From positions 1,364,001 to 1,428,000 of the forward strand of contig NZ_CP151642.1 in the NCBI RefSeq assembly GCF_038397785.1: DNA of 64,000 nt. Reading direction: 5' to 3'. A program made the translations under genes and the position numbers. The number at the start of each line of letters is the position of its first letter. Positions within the stretch are counted from its first letter, which is position 1. This stretch comes from Salinibacterium sp. TMP30. Lineage in GTDB: Bacteria; Actinomycetota; Actinomycetes; Actinomycetales; Microbacteriaceae. Positions 25,093 through 34,105 of this stretch are shown in pieces. The notes below the pieces were generated by a model that had not been told where the DNA came from, ran no database searches, and saw only the letters and a program-made list of their open reading frames with translations.

Positions 25093-25575
25093 GGCCGGGA
25101 GAGCAGCCTCTATTGCACGGACGATGGCGGGATCATCCGGAACTGTCGTTGGTCGAAAGCGGTGCACTTGGTTGTCGGGGGTGACCAAGAATTTTTCGAA
25201 GTTCCAGGTCACGCGCCCGGCTTTGCCGGTGCGGTCTGGTGTCTTTTTGAGTTCCGCATAGAGCGGGTGCGCCGACTTGCCGTTGAGCTTCGCCTTCTCG
25301 AACATGGGAAAGGTGACGCCCCATGTTGTTGAACAGTATTCTTTGATCGCATCTTCAGTGCTCAGCTCCTGCAAAAACTGATTACTCGGAAAGCCCAATA
25401 CCGCGAATCCACGTTCGCCATACGTTTTCTGCAACTGCTCAAGCTGTTCGTACTGCGGAGCGAGACCGCACCGCGAAGCGACGTTCACGATCAACACGAC
25501 TTTGTCGCGAAAATCGGCGAGAGACGTTGTGGTGCCGTCAATGGTGGTCAAGGGGATGTTGCGGAGTTCAGTCAC
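25090..25575 (-). CDS. Glutathione peroxidase family thiol peroxidase
   Basis: A 161-residue peroxidase that reduces peroxides, in bacteria usually with thioredoxin. The peroxidatic Cys lies in NVASRCGLAPQY (Cys in place of selenocysteine), followed by the FPSNQF block and the WNFEKFLV block that supplies the active-site Trp and Asn. The GTG start has TAGCCT six bases ahead. Confidence 0.92.
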   Translation of the reverse strand: MTELRNIPLTTIDGTTTSLADFRDKVVLIVNVASRCGLAPQYEQLEQLQKTYGERGFAVLGFPSNQFLQELSTEDAIKEYCSTTWGVTFPMFEKAKLNGKSAHPLYAELKKTPDRTGKAGRVTWNFEKFLVTPDNQVHRFRPTTVPDDPAIVRAIEAALPA

Positions 25576-25581
25576 GCAATC

Positions 25582-25587
25582 AGGCTA
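25582..25587 (-). promoter_or_regulatory. -10 element, leaderless start of glutathione peroxidase gene
   Basis: TAGCCT on the minus strand, six bases from the GTG at 25575. Confidence 0.45.
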
Positions 25588-25626
25588 CGCCCGCAGGCTG
25601 GGCACCCGCCTGTGACATCCCGAAGG

Positions 25627-25656
25627 TTGACAGGGAGATTCGGTAGTGTTGACCTT
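25627..25656 (+). promoter_or_regulatory. Candidate promoter of J-domain gene
   Basis: TTGACA (25627-25632), 18 bases, then GACCTT (25651-25656), leaving a leader of about 35 bases before the ATG at 25697. Confidence 0.4.
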
Positions 25657-25696
25657 TCACCCGTCACCGCGTCAGTCGCCCTGCGAAAGCGAGTCC

Positions 25697-26650
25697 ATGC
25701 CCGATAGTCCCCTATCAGCGAGTGCCTACGAGGTTCTCGGTGTAGAGGCCTCGGCTAGCGATGCCGAGCTGAAGAAGGCATTTCGGCGGGCGCTTCGCGA
25801 GACCCACCCCGACACAGGGGGAGACCCCGAGCGCTTTGCCGCGGTGCAGCACGCGTGGGATCGCGTAGGTACTCCAGAGAAACGGCGCGGCTACGATTCC
25901 GGCGCTGCTTCACGCTCTCGTAATTCTCGCTCCAGTGAATCAGGTGCGGCTAGTTCGCCCTTTGCTGCGAGGGGTGCCTCGCAGGCTCGTGAGGACTCTC
26001 GCCCTCGAGCTCGAGCCTATGGACACCCGGGCGGATGGCGCCGGGAGCGTTTTCTCGAGAGCATGCGCGAATGGGTTGGGCGAGGTGTCGCGCTCGATGA
26101 CCCCTACGATCCGGCGCTCGTACGGAGTGCGCCGCGGGAGATCCGCCGCACACTCGCTGATGCACTCGCCGAAGAGGCAACCGCCCGCACTGTCAGCACG
26201 CTCGGTATTGGCTTCACTATCTGGCATGATGTCGCCACCGGGAGCCCTGACCGCAAGATCGATCACGTCGTGCTCGGACCGACCGGGTTGTTTGCGATCC
26301 TCTCTGAAGACTTCGGCGGCCCTGTAAAGGTTCGTCGTGGCGAACTTATCGGCCCCGACGTTCAGCCAGAGAAGCCCATGCATGAGCTGACTTCACGAGC
26401 AAAGTCGCTCAGTCGACAGCTCAAGGTAGCGTTCACGTGCTTCGTGATTGTTGTTCCTGATGATTCCCTTGCTCAACCGCAAGTGCCACTCGGATCGGCG
26501 CGCGGACAGCCGACAATGGTGGTGCGCCAGAGCGTTCTCGCTCACCTTCTGCGTACCGGACCAGAAGTATCCCGCAGCCGCCACATCGGCGGCAACGAAC
26601 TCTTCGACGTTCGTACCAGGCTCAGCAATGGAATTACTTTCGTCGAATAG
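25697..26650 (+). CDS. J-domain protein with C-terminal NERD-like domain
   Basis: A 317-residue cytoplasmic protein. Residues 1-70 are a J domain with the HPD triad at 37-39, which would stimulate a DnaK-type Hsp70. A Ser/Arg-rich linker follows (about 70-110). Residues about 165-300 resemble a nuclease-related (NERD) domain, with KIDHVVLGPTGLFAI as the core. The ATG at 25697 is chosen because it begins the J domain directly. The DnaJ Gly/Phe and zinc regions are absent, so it is not a general DnaJ. Confidence 0.78.
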   Translation: MPDSPLSASAYEVLGVEASASDAELKKAFRRALRETHPDTGGDPERFAAVQHAWDRVGTPEKRRGYDSGAASRSRNSRSSESGAASSPFAARGASQAREDSRPRARAYGHPGGWRRERFLESMREWVGRGVALDDPYDPALVRSAPREIRRTLADALAEEATARTVSTLGIGFTIWHDVATGSPDRKIDHVVLGPTGLFAILSEDFGGPVKVRRGELIGPDVQPEKPMHELTSRAKSLSRQLKVAFTCFVIVVPDDSLAQPQVPLGSARGQPTMVVRQSVLAHLLRTGPEVSRSRHIGGNELFDVRTRLSNGITFVE

Positions 26651-26738
26651 CTGTTCCAGCGTCTGACGTTCTGCCGATGGTCAACAGCCGTTCACCCCAA
26701 GCCGGTGTCGTGCGCCGACGTCACGCACACGCCGGGAG

Positions 26739-26744
26739 TAGGGT
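26739..26744 (+). promoter_or_regulatory. -10 element, leaderless start of APC permease
   Basis: TAGGGT followed by six bases and the GTG at 26751. Confidence 0.45.
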
Positions 26745-26750
26745 GAACCC

Positions 26751-28019
26751 GTGAAGACGAACGCCACGCTTCCTCGGCGAGTGAACACGTTCGACGCCAC
26801 CATGATTGGTCTTGGATCAATGATCGGTGCCGGGGTGTTCGCGGCTTTTGTGCCCGCCGTTCAGGCCGCAGGGGCCGGGCTCCTCATTGGTCTCGGTATA
26901 GCCGCAGTTGTTGCGTGGTGCAACGCCGCAGCTTCCGCGCAGCTCGCCGCAGTGTATCCAGTCGCCGGCGGAACGTATGCGTACGGACGCGAGCGACTTG
27001 GTCCTTGGTGGGGCTTTTTCGCCGGATGGTCGTTTCTTGTCGGAAAAACTGCAAGTTGCGCCGCGATGGCCCTCGTATTCGCCGCGTATGTGGCGCCTGT
27101 TGGATGGGAGAAGCCGATCGCTATCGTGGCGGTCGTCGCACTAACGATAGTGAACCTTCTCGGCGTAACGCGCACGGCATTGGCGACAAAAATCATCGTG
27201 ATCTTTGTGGTCCTTGTACTCGTTGGTGTTCTGGTCGCAGCAGTAAGCTCACCCTCATTGGGAGCGCACGCGATCACTTTCGCGGGCGACGTCAGTCTTT
27301 ACGGAATCCTTCAGTCAGCGGGACTGCTCTTCTTCGCGTTTGCCGGATACGCCCGGATAGCGACGCTAGGTGAAGAAGTTATCGACCCTCAGCGGGCGAT
27401 TCCTCGAGCAATCATGTTCGCCCTAGCCATCACTGCTGTGCTTTACCTCGCGTTGGGCGTGGTCATGCTCTCTGTGCTCGGAGGGGACGGTCTGGCGCAG
27501 TCGCAGGCGCCTGTTGCTGATCTGTTGGAGGCCGCTGGTTGGGGTTCGGCTTCCAGGCTTGTTGCGATAACCGCCGGTGTCGCCTCTCTCGGGGCTCTCT
27601 TGGCGCTGATGGCAGGAATCGGTCGCACGGCGTTCGCCATGTCGCGAAACGATGATGTGCCGCGCTGGCTGGGAGCCGTGCATCCAAAGTTTTCTGTGCC
27701 GTATCGGGCCGAGCTGGTTCTTGCGTTCGTCGTGATCGCAATTGTGTCAGTAGCCGACCTGCGTGGCGCAATCGCTTTCTCATCGTTTGGTGTTCTGCTC
27801 TACTACTTTGTGGCGAACGTCGCTGCCTTCACTCAGCCGGTAACACAGCGACGGGTACCGCGATTTATCAACGTGTTGGGCGCCACTGGATGTTTAGTGC
27901 TCGTAGTAACGGTTCCACTTGTTGGTATCGCGGTTGGGGTGCTCATTCTGATACTAGGGATTCCTGTGCGTTTGTTGTCCAACCGACAATCTGGCGCACT
28001 TTCCGATCTTGGCGCATAA
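26751..28019 (+). CDS. APC family amino acid permease
   Basis: A 422-residue membrane transporter with about 12 helices. The first helix carries the APC substrate-binding stretch GLGSMIGAGVFAAF, and the loop before helix 7 has GEEVIDPQRAIPRA, a conserved feature of amino acid permeases. It probably imports an amino acid or exchanges related compounds. The GTG start is leaderless-type. Confidence 0.88.
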   Translation: MKTNATLPRRVNTFDATMIGLGSMIGAGVFAAFVPAVQAAGAGLLIGLGIAAVVAWCNAAASAQLAAVYPVAGGTYAYGRERLGPWWGFFAGWSFLVGKTASCAAMALVFAAYVAPVGWEKPIAIVAVVALTIVNLLGVTRTALATKIIVIFVVLVLVGVLVAAVSSPSLGAHAITFAGDVSLYGILQSAGLLFFAFAGYARIATLGEEVIDPQRAIPRAIMFALAITAVLYLALGVVMLSVLGGDGLAQSQAPVADLLEAAGWGSASRLVAITAGVASLGALLALMAGIGRTAFAMSRNDDVPRWLGAVHPKFSVPYRAELVLAFVVIAIVSVADLRGAIAFSSFGVLLYYFVANVAAFTQPVTQRRVPRFINVLGATGCLVLVVTVPLVGIAVGVLILILGIPVRLLSNRQSGALSDLGA

Positions 28020-28054
28020 GCTGGTTCTCTCTTAAGGAAGAGGTATTTGGATTC

Positions 28055-28774
28055 GTGATTCGCGTAATTAGCTACAACCTTCGTAAAAACAAGGCTGCCA
28101 CAGAGTTGGCCGCACTCGCAGAAACGACTGATTTGGACGCCCTGTGCCTTCAAGAGGTCATAGCTTCTGAGCTTCCTACCGAGATTGGTGATTTGCATCT
28201 TGCAGATTCGACCAAAAACAACAGGCTCGGGCTTGCCGTCTACTATCGGCGCGAACGCTATGAGCAGACCGCGAGCCAGGCATTTGAGCTCAAGAAGTCG
28301 CTTCATGATCGAGTCTTCACGCCGACCCCCGAACGTCTTGTTGGCTCTCGGTTAGTCGACCGCGATTCTGGCGAGGAGCTGGTTTTAGCGTCATTCCATG
28401 CCGCGCCGCTCACCGCGCTCAATTCGTTACGTCGTAATCAAATCAAGGCAGCACACGAACTTTTGCAGACCCTCGGTTCGGGCGCACCGATTCTTATGGT
28501 CGGGGACTACAACTATCCGCTGTTTAAAGACGGACTAACCCAACGCGTAAAGAAGACGGGCTACGACCTTTCGCTCAGCGATCGCATGACCTACACGAAT
28601 TACAAATTTTTCCGCGGTCATTTCGATTTCGTCACCTCGCAGGGGTTTACGATCGAGGGCGTAGAGACCCTCACCCGTGGAGCGTCTGATCATTTGCCGA
28701 TCTTGGTAAGCGCCGAATACGGGACCACCAACACACACCATTCCACGATGTCAGCGGAGCCACTCGCAAGCTAG
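28055..28774 (+). CDS. Endonuclease/exonuclease/phosphatase family protein
   Basis: A 239-residue protein of the EEP superfamily, which hydrolyses phosphodiester bonds with a metal ion. Catalytic blocks are visible: ISYNLRKN with Asn, CLQEV with Glu, ASFHAAP with His, GDYNYP with Asp and Asn, and the final GASDHLPI with Asp and His. The GTG at 28055 follows GGAAGAGG; the frame open upstream overlaps the permease and is not used. The substrate could be DNA, a nucleotide or a lipid. Confidence 0.85.
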   Translation: MIRVISYNLRKNKAATELAALAETTDLDALCLQEVIASELPTEIGDLHLADSTKNNRLGLAVYYRRERYEQTASQAFELKKSLHDRVFTPTPERLVGSRLVDRDSGEELVLASFHAAPLTALNSLRRNQIKAAHELLQTLGSGAPILMVGDYNYPLFKDGLTQRVKKTGYDLSLSDRMTYTNYKFFRGHFDFVTSQGFTIEGVETLTRGASDHLPILVSAEYGTTNTHHSTMSAEPLAS

Positions 28775-28800
28775 ACGGTGGCGTACCAACAGTCGTTGAG

Positions 28801-30414
28801 TTAGCCTTCGCCGCCCAAGTTACCGGCGAGACGCTCGTGCATGTATTGGCTGGCTTCGTTGAGGCCGATAAGAACCACGCGCTTTCCGTGGCGCTCATAC
28901 TTGGTCGTGATCGCATCAAGTGCCGCAACCGTTGATGCATCCCAAATGTGCGAGTTCGACATGTCGATGATGACCCGATCGGGGTCATCTGAATACTCGA
29001 ACTGGGTCGTCAAGTCGTTACTGGAAGCAAAGAAAAGTTCGCCGTTCACACGGTAGTAGGCGGTCGGAACCGTCTCGTCCTCGGGTAGCGTGCGCTCGAC
29101 TGTTGCAAAGTGTGCGACGCGACGGGCGAAAGCGACCATCGCAACGACGACACCGACGAGCACGCCAATGGCGAGGTTGTGGGTCACAACGACAACCACA
29201 ACGGTGGCAACCATGACGACCGTCTCGCTCAACGGCATCCGCTTGAGAGTTGACAACTGCACGCTGTGCCAGTTGAAGGTAGAGACCGCAACAATGATCA
29301 TTACGGCAACGAGCGCGGCCATGGGGATGATCGCAACGATGTCTCCTAGGACAACAACCAGGATGAGCAAGAAGATGCCTGCCAAGAAGGTCGAGATGCG
29401 AGTGCGGGCACCCGATGCCTTCACGTTGATCATCGTCTGACCGATCATCGCGCATCCGCCCATTCCGCCGAACAGCCCCGAAAGCACATTCGCAACACCT
29501 TGACCCCAGGCTTCACGCGTCTTGCGTGAGTGGGTGTCGGTGATGTCGTCAACGAGCTTGGCGGTGAGGAGCGACTCGAGGAGGCCAACGAGCGCCATCG
29601 CGAGTGCGAACGGTCCAATGATGGAGAGCGTCTCCCACGTGAGGGGAACGTTCGGGATAAACAGTTCGGGAAGGCTACGGGGGAGTTCGCCCTGATCACC
29701 GACGGTGGGCACTGCGATTGCCATTGTCACGGTCGCGAGAGTGATTAACACAATTGCAACCAGAGGTGCGGGGATAATCTTCGTGAAGCGAGGCATCAGC
29801 ACCATGATGATGAGTCCGATACCAACGAGCGGATAAACCATCCACGGCACGTTAATGAGCTGCGGTAATTGCGCCATGAAGATCAGTATTGCGAGTGAGT
29901 TCACGAAGCCGAGCATGACGCTGCGGGGAATGAACCGCATGAGTTTGGCTACGCCTAGCACTCCCATAATCACCTGGAGAAGTCCGCCCAGGATTACGGT
30001 GGCGATGAAGTAGTCCATGCCATATTCGCGCGCTACCGGGGCAATCACTAGTGCAATCGCGCCCGTAGCCGCGGTGATCATCGCTGGTCTGCCACCGAGA
30101 AATGCGATCGATACGGCCATCACGAATGAGGAAAACAGCCCAACCCTCGGGTCGACACCCGCGATGATCGAGAACGAAATCGCCTCAGGGATAAGGGCCA
30201 ATGCAACCACAAGGCCAGCCAGAATCTCGCGGGTGAGGAGGCGCGGCGTGCGGAGTGCCGTGAGCACAGAGGGATCTGCGCGATAACGATTAGGACGTGG
30301 GGTTTGAGCAATGGCGATAATTATCTCCTGCGAAAAGCGCCACACCGGGGCGCGGTTTACTAAATGATTGAGGAGCCTAGGCGCGAGATGCGCGCGGCTG
30401 AAGGCCGGCGACAA
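28801..30414 (-). CDS. SulP family anion transporter with STAS domain
   Basis: Membrane transporter of up to 537 residues, about 10-12 helices plus a C-terminal STAS domain ([22 protein letters not shown]). Bacterial SulP proteins move sulfate, bicarbonate or dicarboxylates; the substrate is not determined here. The start is uncertain. The TTG at 30414 and a GTG at 30345 lack ribosome sites, while a good GGAG (30325-30328, minus strand) lies just ahead of in-frame ATC (30318) and ATT (30312) codons and no ATG. The coding sequence proper begins near there ([10 protein letters not shown]). Confidence 0.85.
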   Translation of the reverse strand: MSPAFSRAHLAPRLLNHLVNRAPVWRFSQEIIIAIAQTPRPNRYRADPSVLTALRTPRLLTREILAGLVVALALIPEAISFSIIAGVDPRVGLFSSFVMAVSIAFLGGRPAMITAATGAIALVIAPVAREYGMDYFIATVILGGLLQVIMGVLGVAKLMRFIPRSVMLGFVNSLAILIFMAQLPQLINVPWMVYPLVGIGLIIMVLMPRFTKIIPAPLVAIVLITLATVTMAIAVPTVGDQGELPRSLPELFIPNVPLTWETLSIIGPFALAMALVGLLESLLTAKLVDDITDTHSRKTREAWGQGVANVLSGLFGGMGGCAMIGQTMINVKASGARTRISTFLAGIFLLILVVVLGDIVAIIPMAALVAVMIIVAVSTFNWHSVQLSTLKRMPLSETVVMVATVVVVVVTHNLAIGVLVGVVVAMVAFARRVAHFATVERTLPEDETVPTAYYRVNGELFFASSNDLTTQFEYSDDPDRVIIDMSNSHIWDASTVAALDAITTKYERHGKRVVLIGLNEASQYMHERLAGNLGGEG

Positions 30415-30541
30415 TGCCGACTGAGACCAGGAATAGCCTAGCTAGACAAGAGCGGGCGACAACACCATGTGGCTGGGTCCTCTACCACGATAGCGGATCG
30501 CATAGATTCTTGGGTGACTCTCAGGCTGCGAGGAGCCGAAT

Positions 30542-32242
30542 CTAGAGCAGGCGCGCCCGACTAAAAATCCCCGAGAACAGCGCGTGAGTGAGGGGGAGTG
30601 CCGAGATGACCATCAGCACAGTCCCCACTGTCGGGTCTGTTGGCCTCAACAGAATTCCGCCGATGAGCAGCGCGGTAAAGAGGATCGCAGACAGCACTCG
30701 GCGTGCAAGTTGTTCGATTACTCGGAGGCGCTTATCCGCTCCCGGGGTCTCTACGGTGAGCTGACCGCGTTGCATAAGAGTGGCGACGCTCTCCAACTGC
30801 TGAGGCAATCGCAGCAAGAGTCCGGCAGACGACAACGCTTGCTTGGCAAACTCCTTGACAGTGCCGCCGCCTTCGTCAATTGCGAGCCGCTGGGCGAAGG
30901 GTTCGATTGCTGTCCACACGTTGTAGGCGGAGTTGAGGTTACTGGCCACACCAGACGTTACAGAGACGGCACGGATGATCAGAAGAAAGTTCTCGGGGAG
31001 TTGGAATGGCATCGTGCGCACGACTTCACTGAATTCGTTGCCAAATGCGCGGAATTCCTGCGGGTCAACTTGTTGAAGTTCGGTGAAGCCCATTCCACCG
31101 AAGCGGTCGAAGAGTTCACCCATCGCCCGTTCGAGGGGGGCAGTTTCTGCGGTGCGCAACAGGATTCCCATATCGCGCACGCTGGCCACGAGTCCCGGTG
31201 CATCTCGTGCCGCCGCGGCAATGATGAGTCGCTGTAAGCCTCGGCTGAGGTTTTCGGGTACTTCACCCATCATCCCGAAGTCGATGAACGTGAGTGTCCA
31301 CGCGGGAGTGCTGGGGTCCGGCCTATCCGGGATTGCGGGCGTGACAAAAATGTTCCCGGGATGCGGGTCGGCATGAAAGAAGCGATGCATGAAGAGCTGT
31401 TCGAACATTGCGCGCGACAGCTCGTCGGCAACTTCTGAGGGGTCGATCCCGGCTGCTTCTAGGCGCGAGAGGTCGTTGATCTTGATCGCGGTGGCGTCGG
31501 AGAGCGTCAAGACTCGTCGAGTCGTCCGTTCCCAGACGACTTCCGGTGCCTGAACTCGAGGGTCGTCGGCGAAGTTCGCGGCGAAACGTTCCGCGTTGCT
31601 TCCCTCGTTGAGGTAGTCAATCTCGCGCAGGCTGATGACAGCGAACTCTTCGAGAAGCGCCGGAAGGTCAACTCGGCGCGAAATGAAGCGAACGCGACTC
31701 AGCCAGCGGGCGACCCGACGAAGCGCAGAGAGGTCAACCTCGATGATTTCGGCAATCCCGGGTCGCTGAACTTTGACAACAACATCACTGAACCCCACAT
31801 CGGTGGCGTCAGATGGCATGAGACGAGCGCGGTGCACTTGTCCGAAGGATGCCGCGGCGATGGGATTCGAGTCGAAGAACTCGTAGGCACGCTCAAGGGG
31901 AAGTGCGAGTTCATGTTCAGCACTCCCACGAATGAGGGCGAAATCGACTGCGGGAACTTCATCCTGCAGCCCCTCAAGTTCGCGGGTGATCTCCGAAGGC
32001 AGCACGTCAAGGCGTGAGGACATGAACTGTCCTACCTTGATCATGAGGCCGCCGAGATCGACCGCGAGCGTGTGGAAGTGGCGTGCGATGTGCGCTGCGC
32101 GAGCCAGACGTCGTCGAGCAGCGATGCGCTCAAGGCCGAAGCGCGGTAGTACAAGTTCGAACCACCATTCGAGAACCATGTACCGGGCAGCGAAACGCAG
32201 GATCCGACGGTAGCGGGCGCGCAGCTGTCTGGTGTCGGTCAT
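30542..32242 (-). CDS. AarF/UbiB family atypical kinase
   Basis: A 566-residue ABC1/UbiB-type protein kinase-like ATPase linked to quinone or lipid metabolism. Family marks in order: KVGQFMSSRLDVLP about residue 66, the Ala-rich nucleotide loop AAASFGQVHRARL, HADPHPGNIFV (catalytic loop) and FIDFGMMG (metal-binding DFG). Two hydrophobic helices at the C-terminus anchor it in the membrane. A PadR repressor gene lies just upstream, 37 bases away in the same direction, so they probably share a transcript. Confidence 0.9.
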   Translation of the reverse strand: MTDTRQLRARYRRILRFAARYMVLEWWFELVLPRFGLERIAARRRLARAAHIARHFHTLAVDLGGLMIKVGQFMSSRLDVLPSEITRELEGLQDEVPAVDFALIRGSAEHELALPLERAYEFFDSNPIAAASFGQVHRARLMPSDATDVGFSDVVVKVQRPGIAEIIEVDLSALRRVARWLSRVRFISRRVDLPALLEEFAVISLREIDYLNEGSNAERFAANFADDPRVQAPEVVWERTTRRVLTLSDATAIKINDLSRLEAAGIDPSEVADELSRAMFEQLFMHRFFHADPHPGNIFVTPAIPDRPDPSTPAWTLTFIDFGMMGEVPENLSRGLQRLIIAAAARDAPGLVASVRDMGILLRTAETAPLERAMGELFDRFGGMGFTELQQVDPQEFRAFGNEFSEVVRTMPFQLPENFLLIIRAVSVTSGVASNLNSAYNVWTAIEPFAQRLAIDEGGGTVKEFAKQALSSAGLLLRLPQQLESVATLMQRGQLTVETPGADKRLRVIEQLARRVLSAILFTALLIGGILLRPTDPTVGTVLMVISALPLTHALFSGIFSRARLL

Positions 32243-32279
32243 CGATTCTCCCTAGTGCCGACTGTGCGGCTGCCTCTGT

Positions 32280-32846
32280 TCAGTCTTGCGCGAGGATTGC
32301 GTACAGTTTACGACGCGCATCGGTGACAACCGCGACGGCTTCGTCAACCTGCTCGGGACTGCCGTTGCGCATGATAGGAATTACCGCCTCAGCCAGCTTG
32401 GCTGCGGCGTGGGGGAGTGCAGTGGGGCGCGACGATTCGCGCGATCCCGAGTCCTCCCACGGAGCTGGGCGACTCGACTTCACTTCGTCGTGTCCCTTCT
32501 CTGTGAGCGTGTACGTCTTCTTGCCGTCAGCCTCGTGTGCTTCGATGAGGCCTTCATCGGCGAGCAACTGAAGTGTGGGGTACACCGAGCCGGGGCTGGG
32601 CTTCCAGGCGCCATGGCTGCGCTTCTCGATCTCATGGATGATCTGGTAGCCATGCATTGACTCTTCGGCCAAGAGGGAAAGAATGGCAACGCGAACATCC
32701 CCGCGCCCCATTCGTGGAGCTACCCGGCGGTCAAATTCTGTGCGCATGTTGTCGAATGCGTCCCACAGACCTTGGCCCGCGTTGTCGAATGCGTCTGCGA
32801 ACGAGCGGCGAGAGTTTCGTCCACCGGTTCCGAATGAGTTGTTCAT
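32280..32846 (-). CDS. PadR family transcriptional regulator
   Basis: A 188-residue repressor-type protein. The winged helix is at about residues 52-120: VRVAILSLLAEESMHGYQIIHEI, then PGSVYPTLQLLADEGLI and GKKTYTLTEKG for the wing, followed by a C-terminal dimerisation helix. The N-terminal 45 residues are unusually Gly/Asp/Arg rich. A short inverted repeat about 50 bases upstream is a likely self-operator. It precedes the UbiB-type gene. Confidence 0.9.
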   Translation of the reverse strand: MNNSFGTGGRNSRRSFADAFDNAGQGLWDAFDNMRTEFDRRVAPRMGRGDVRVAILSLLAEESMHGYQIIHEIEKRSHGAWKPSPGSVYPTLQLLADEGLIEAHEADGKKTYTLTEKGHDEVKSSRPAPWEDSGSRESSRPTALPHAAAKLAEAVIPIMRNGSPEQVDEAVAVVTDARRKLYAILAQD

Positions 32847-32896
32847 GCTGATCCTCCACTCTGTAGATAAGGGCCAGGGCGGCCCTGCCGATACTC

Positions 32897-32910
32897 AACG
32901 ATACATCGTT
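32897..32910. promoter_or_regulatory. Candidate PadR operator
   Basis: AACGAT-AC-ATCGTT is a 6-bp inverted repeat in the PadR upstream region, overlapping AT-rich promoter-like sequence. Autoregulation through an ATAC/GTAT-type dyad is common for PadR proteins. Confidence 0.45.
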
Positions 32911-32940
32911 AATACCTTCGTCGACGGAGATTTCAGCGAA

Positions 32941-33634
32941 TTAGCAGCGATCGTTGCTGCGTGGGTCAGTCGCGTCAGACGCATCGTGCGCATGGGACGC
33001 AGTAAGTGAAAACAATCGAATGCCGACCATTGCCATCCACATCAATGAGGACCACATCGCAGCCCGCTGAACCAGCCCCAGTGAAGCCTCCATCAGACCA
33101 ACCGCAATGATCGGTCCCGAGACAAGTGCCACCAAGCCCAGCTAGAAAGAGACAACCTGCGCAGTCATGCCAAACCGTCCGTCCGTGCGGAACACGAACG
33201 CTGAAAGCATCGCGGCGACAGGGAGCCCGATCGCTCTAGGCGCGCTGAAGACGCCGTGGAGCTGCCCCGAGACGGTGACATCGACACAACCTGCGTCGCA
33301 CGGGAAGAATCCCACAACAACCATCCCGACTCCGGCGATGGAAAGAGAAACAACAGCAAGCACCTTGACCCAGCCACCCCGCAACAAGGTTGCGTACGCG
33401 ATGGCAAAAGCGAGAATGCACAACCCGAGCAACACGAATCCGGCCACATTCATGACAGTGCCTTGGGGCGCGTTAACAGCACCGAGTTCACTTTGCGTGT
33501 CGCGAATCGCGATCGTAACCCGCCCACATCACGCCCAACACGATCGTGAGCACGATGAAGAACACCACACCGAGAGCAGCCACCAGCGCCAGTAACCGCC
33601 CAGCAGCCATGGCCGGCATCAATCGACCTTTCAT
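32941..33634 (-). pseudogene. Decayed DUF998-like membrane protein gene
   Basis: Three collinear pieces read as one membrane protein of about 230 residues. Piece one (ATG at 33634) ends in GYDRDSRHAK and a TGA at 33488. The sequence continues one frame away as ELGAVNAPQGTVMNVAGF, so a single-base indel lies near 33490. Piece two ends in GMTAQVVSF at an in-frame TAG (33142-33144), after which the same frame continues LGLVALVSGPIIAVGL to 32941. The GFFPCDAGC stretch and helix pattern match DUF998. One frameshift plus one nonsense codon make a functional product unlikely. Confidence 0.75.
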
Positions 33635-33790
33635 GTTGAGGCATCGCTCCGAAGCTCGCATTCCAACAGGATGGCACCGAAACCGTGAGTTCTGCCGTGC
33701 CACGCACCTGAAACAGTCGCCGTCTCCCTAGTGCGAGCGAAGCTTTGTCCACGCCAAGCATCTTCGTTAGTACGTGCCCTCATCGAGACA

Positions 33791-33834
33791 AGAAAAGGTC
33801 GACACCCAAATAGATCTGGGTGTCGACCTTTTCT
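33791..33834. terminator. Bidirectional intrinsic terminator
   Basis: A perfect 18-bp inverted repeat (33791-33808 with 33817-33834) around an 8-base loop, with A-rich and T-rich ends so that it works in both directions. It lies 36 bases beyond the 3' end of the tRNA gene and most likely terminates it. Confidence 0.85.
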
Positions 33835-33869
33835 TTCAACTACCGATTCGGTGTCCGAATCTTTCACTG

Positions 33870-33953
33870 TGCGCGAAGGGGGACTTGAACCCCCACGCCC
33901 TTACGGGCACTAGCACCTCAAGCTAGCGCGTCTACCAATTCCGCCATCCGCGC
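33870..33953 (-). tRNA. tRNA-Leu (GAG)
   Basis: An 84-nt class II tRNA. The 7-bp acceptor stem (GCGCGGA with TTCGCGC, one G-U pair) has discriminator A; the D-arm is GGCGGAATTGGTAGACGCG. The anticodon stem CTAGC/GCTAG closes the loop TTGAGGT with anticodon GAG. The extra arm TGCCCGTAAGGGCG is the long arm of tRNA-Leu, and the T-arm GTTCAAGTC follows. CCA is not encoded. It reads CUC and CUU codons. Confidence 0.95.
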
Positions 33954-34093
33954 GCATCAGCGGCGCTACAAGAGCACCGCCGAGATAAGAGAATAGCATC
34001 AATTCTGAACACAATTCGACGCACCCCATCGTCGCGATTGCGGGCGACCGATCTGCTCTACCGTGGCGTGCAGATTTTTCCCGGTCAGACGGC

Positions 34094-34099
34094 TAGCGT
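34094..34099 (+). promoter_or_regulatory. -10 element, leaderless start of M20 gene
   Basis: TAGCGT followed by six bases and the ATG at 34106. Confidence 0.5.
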
Positions 34100-34105
34100 T
34101 GGCTT

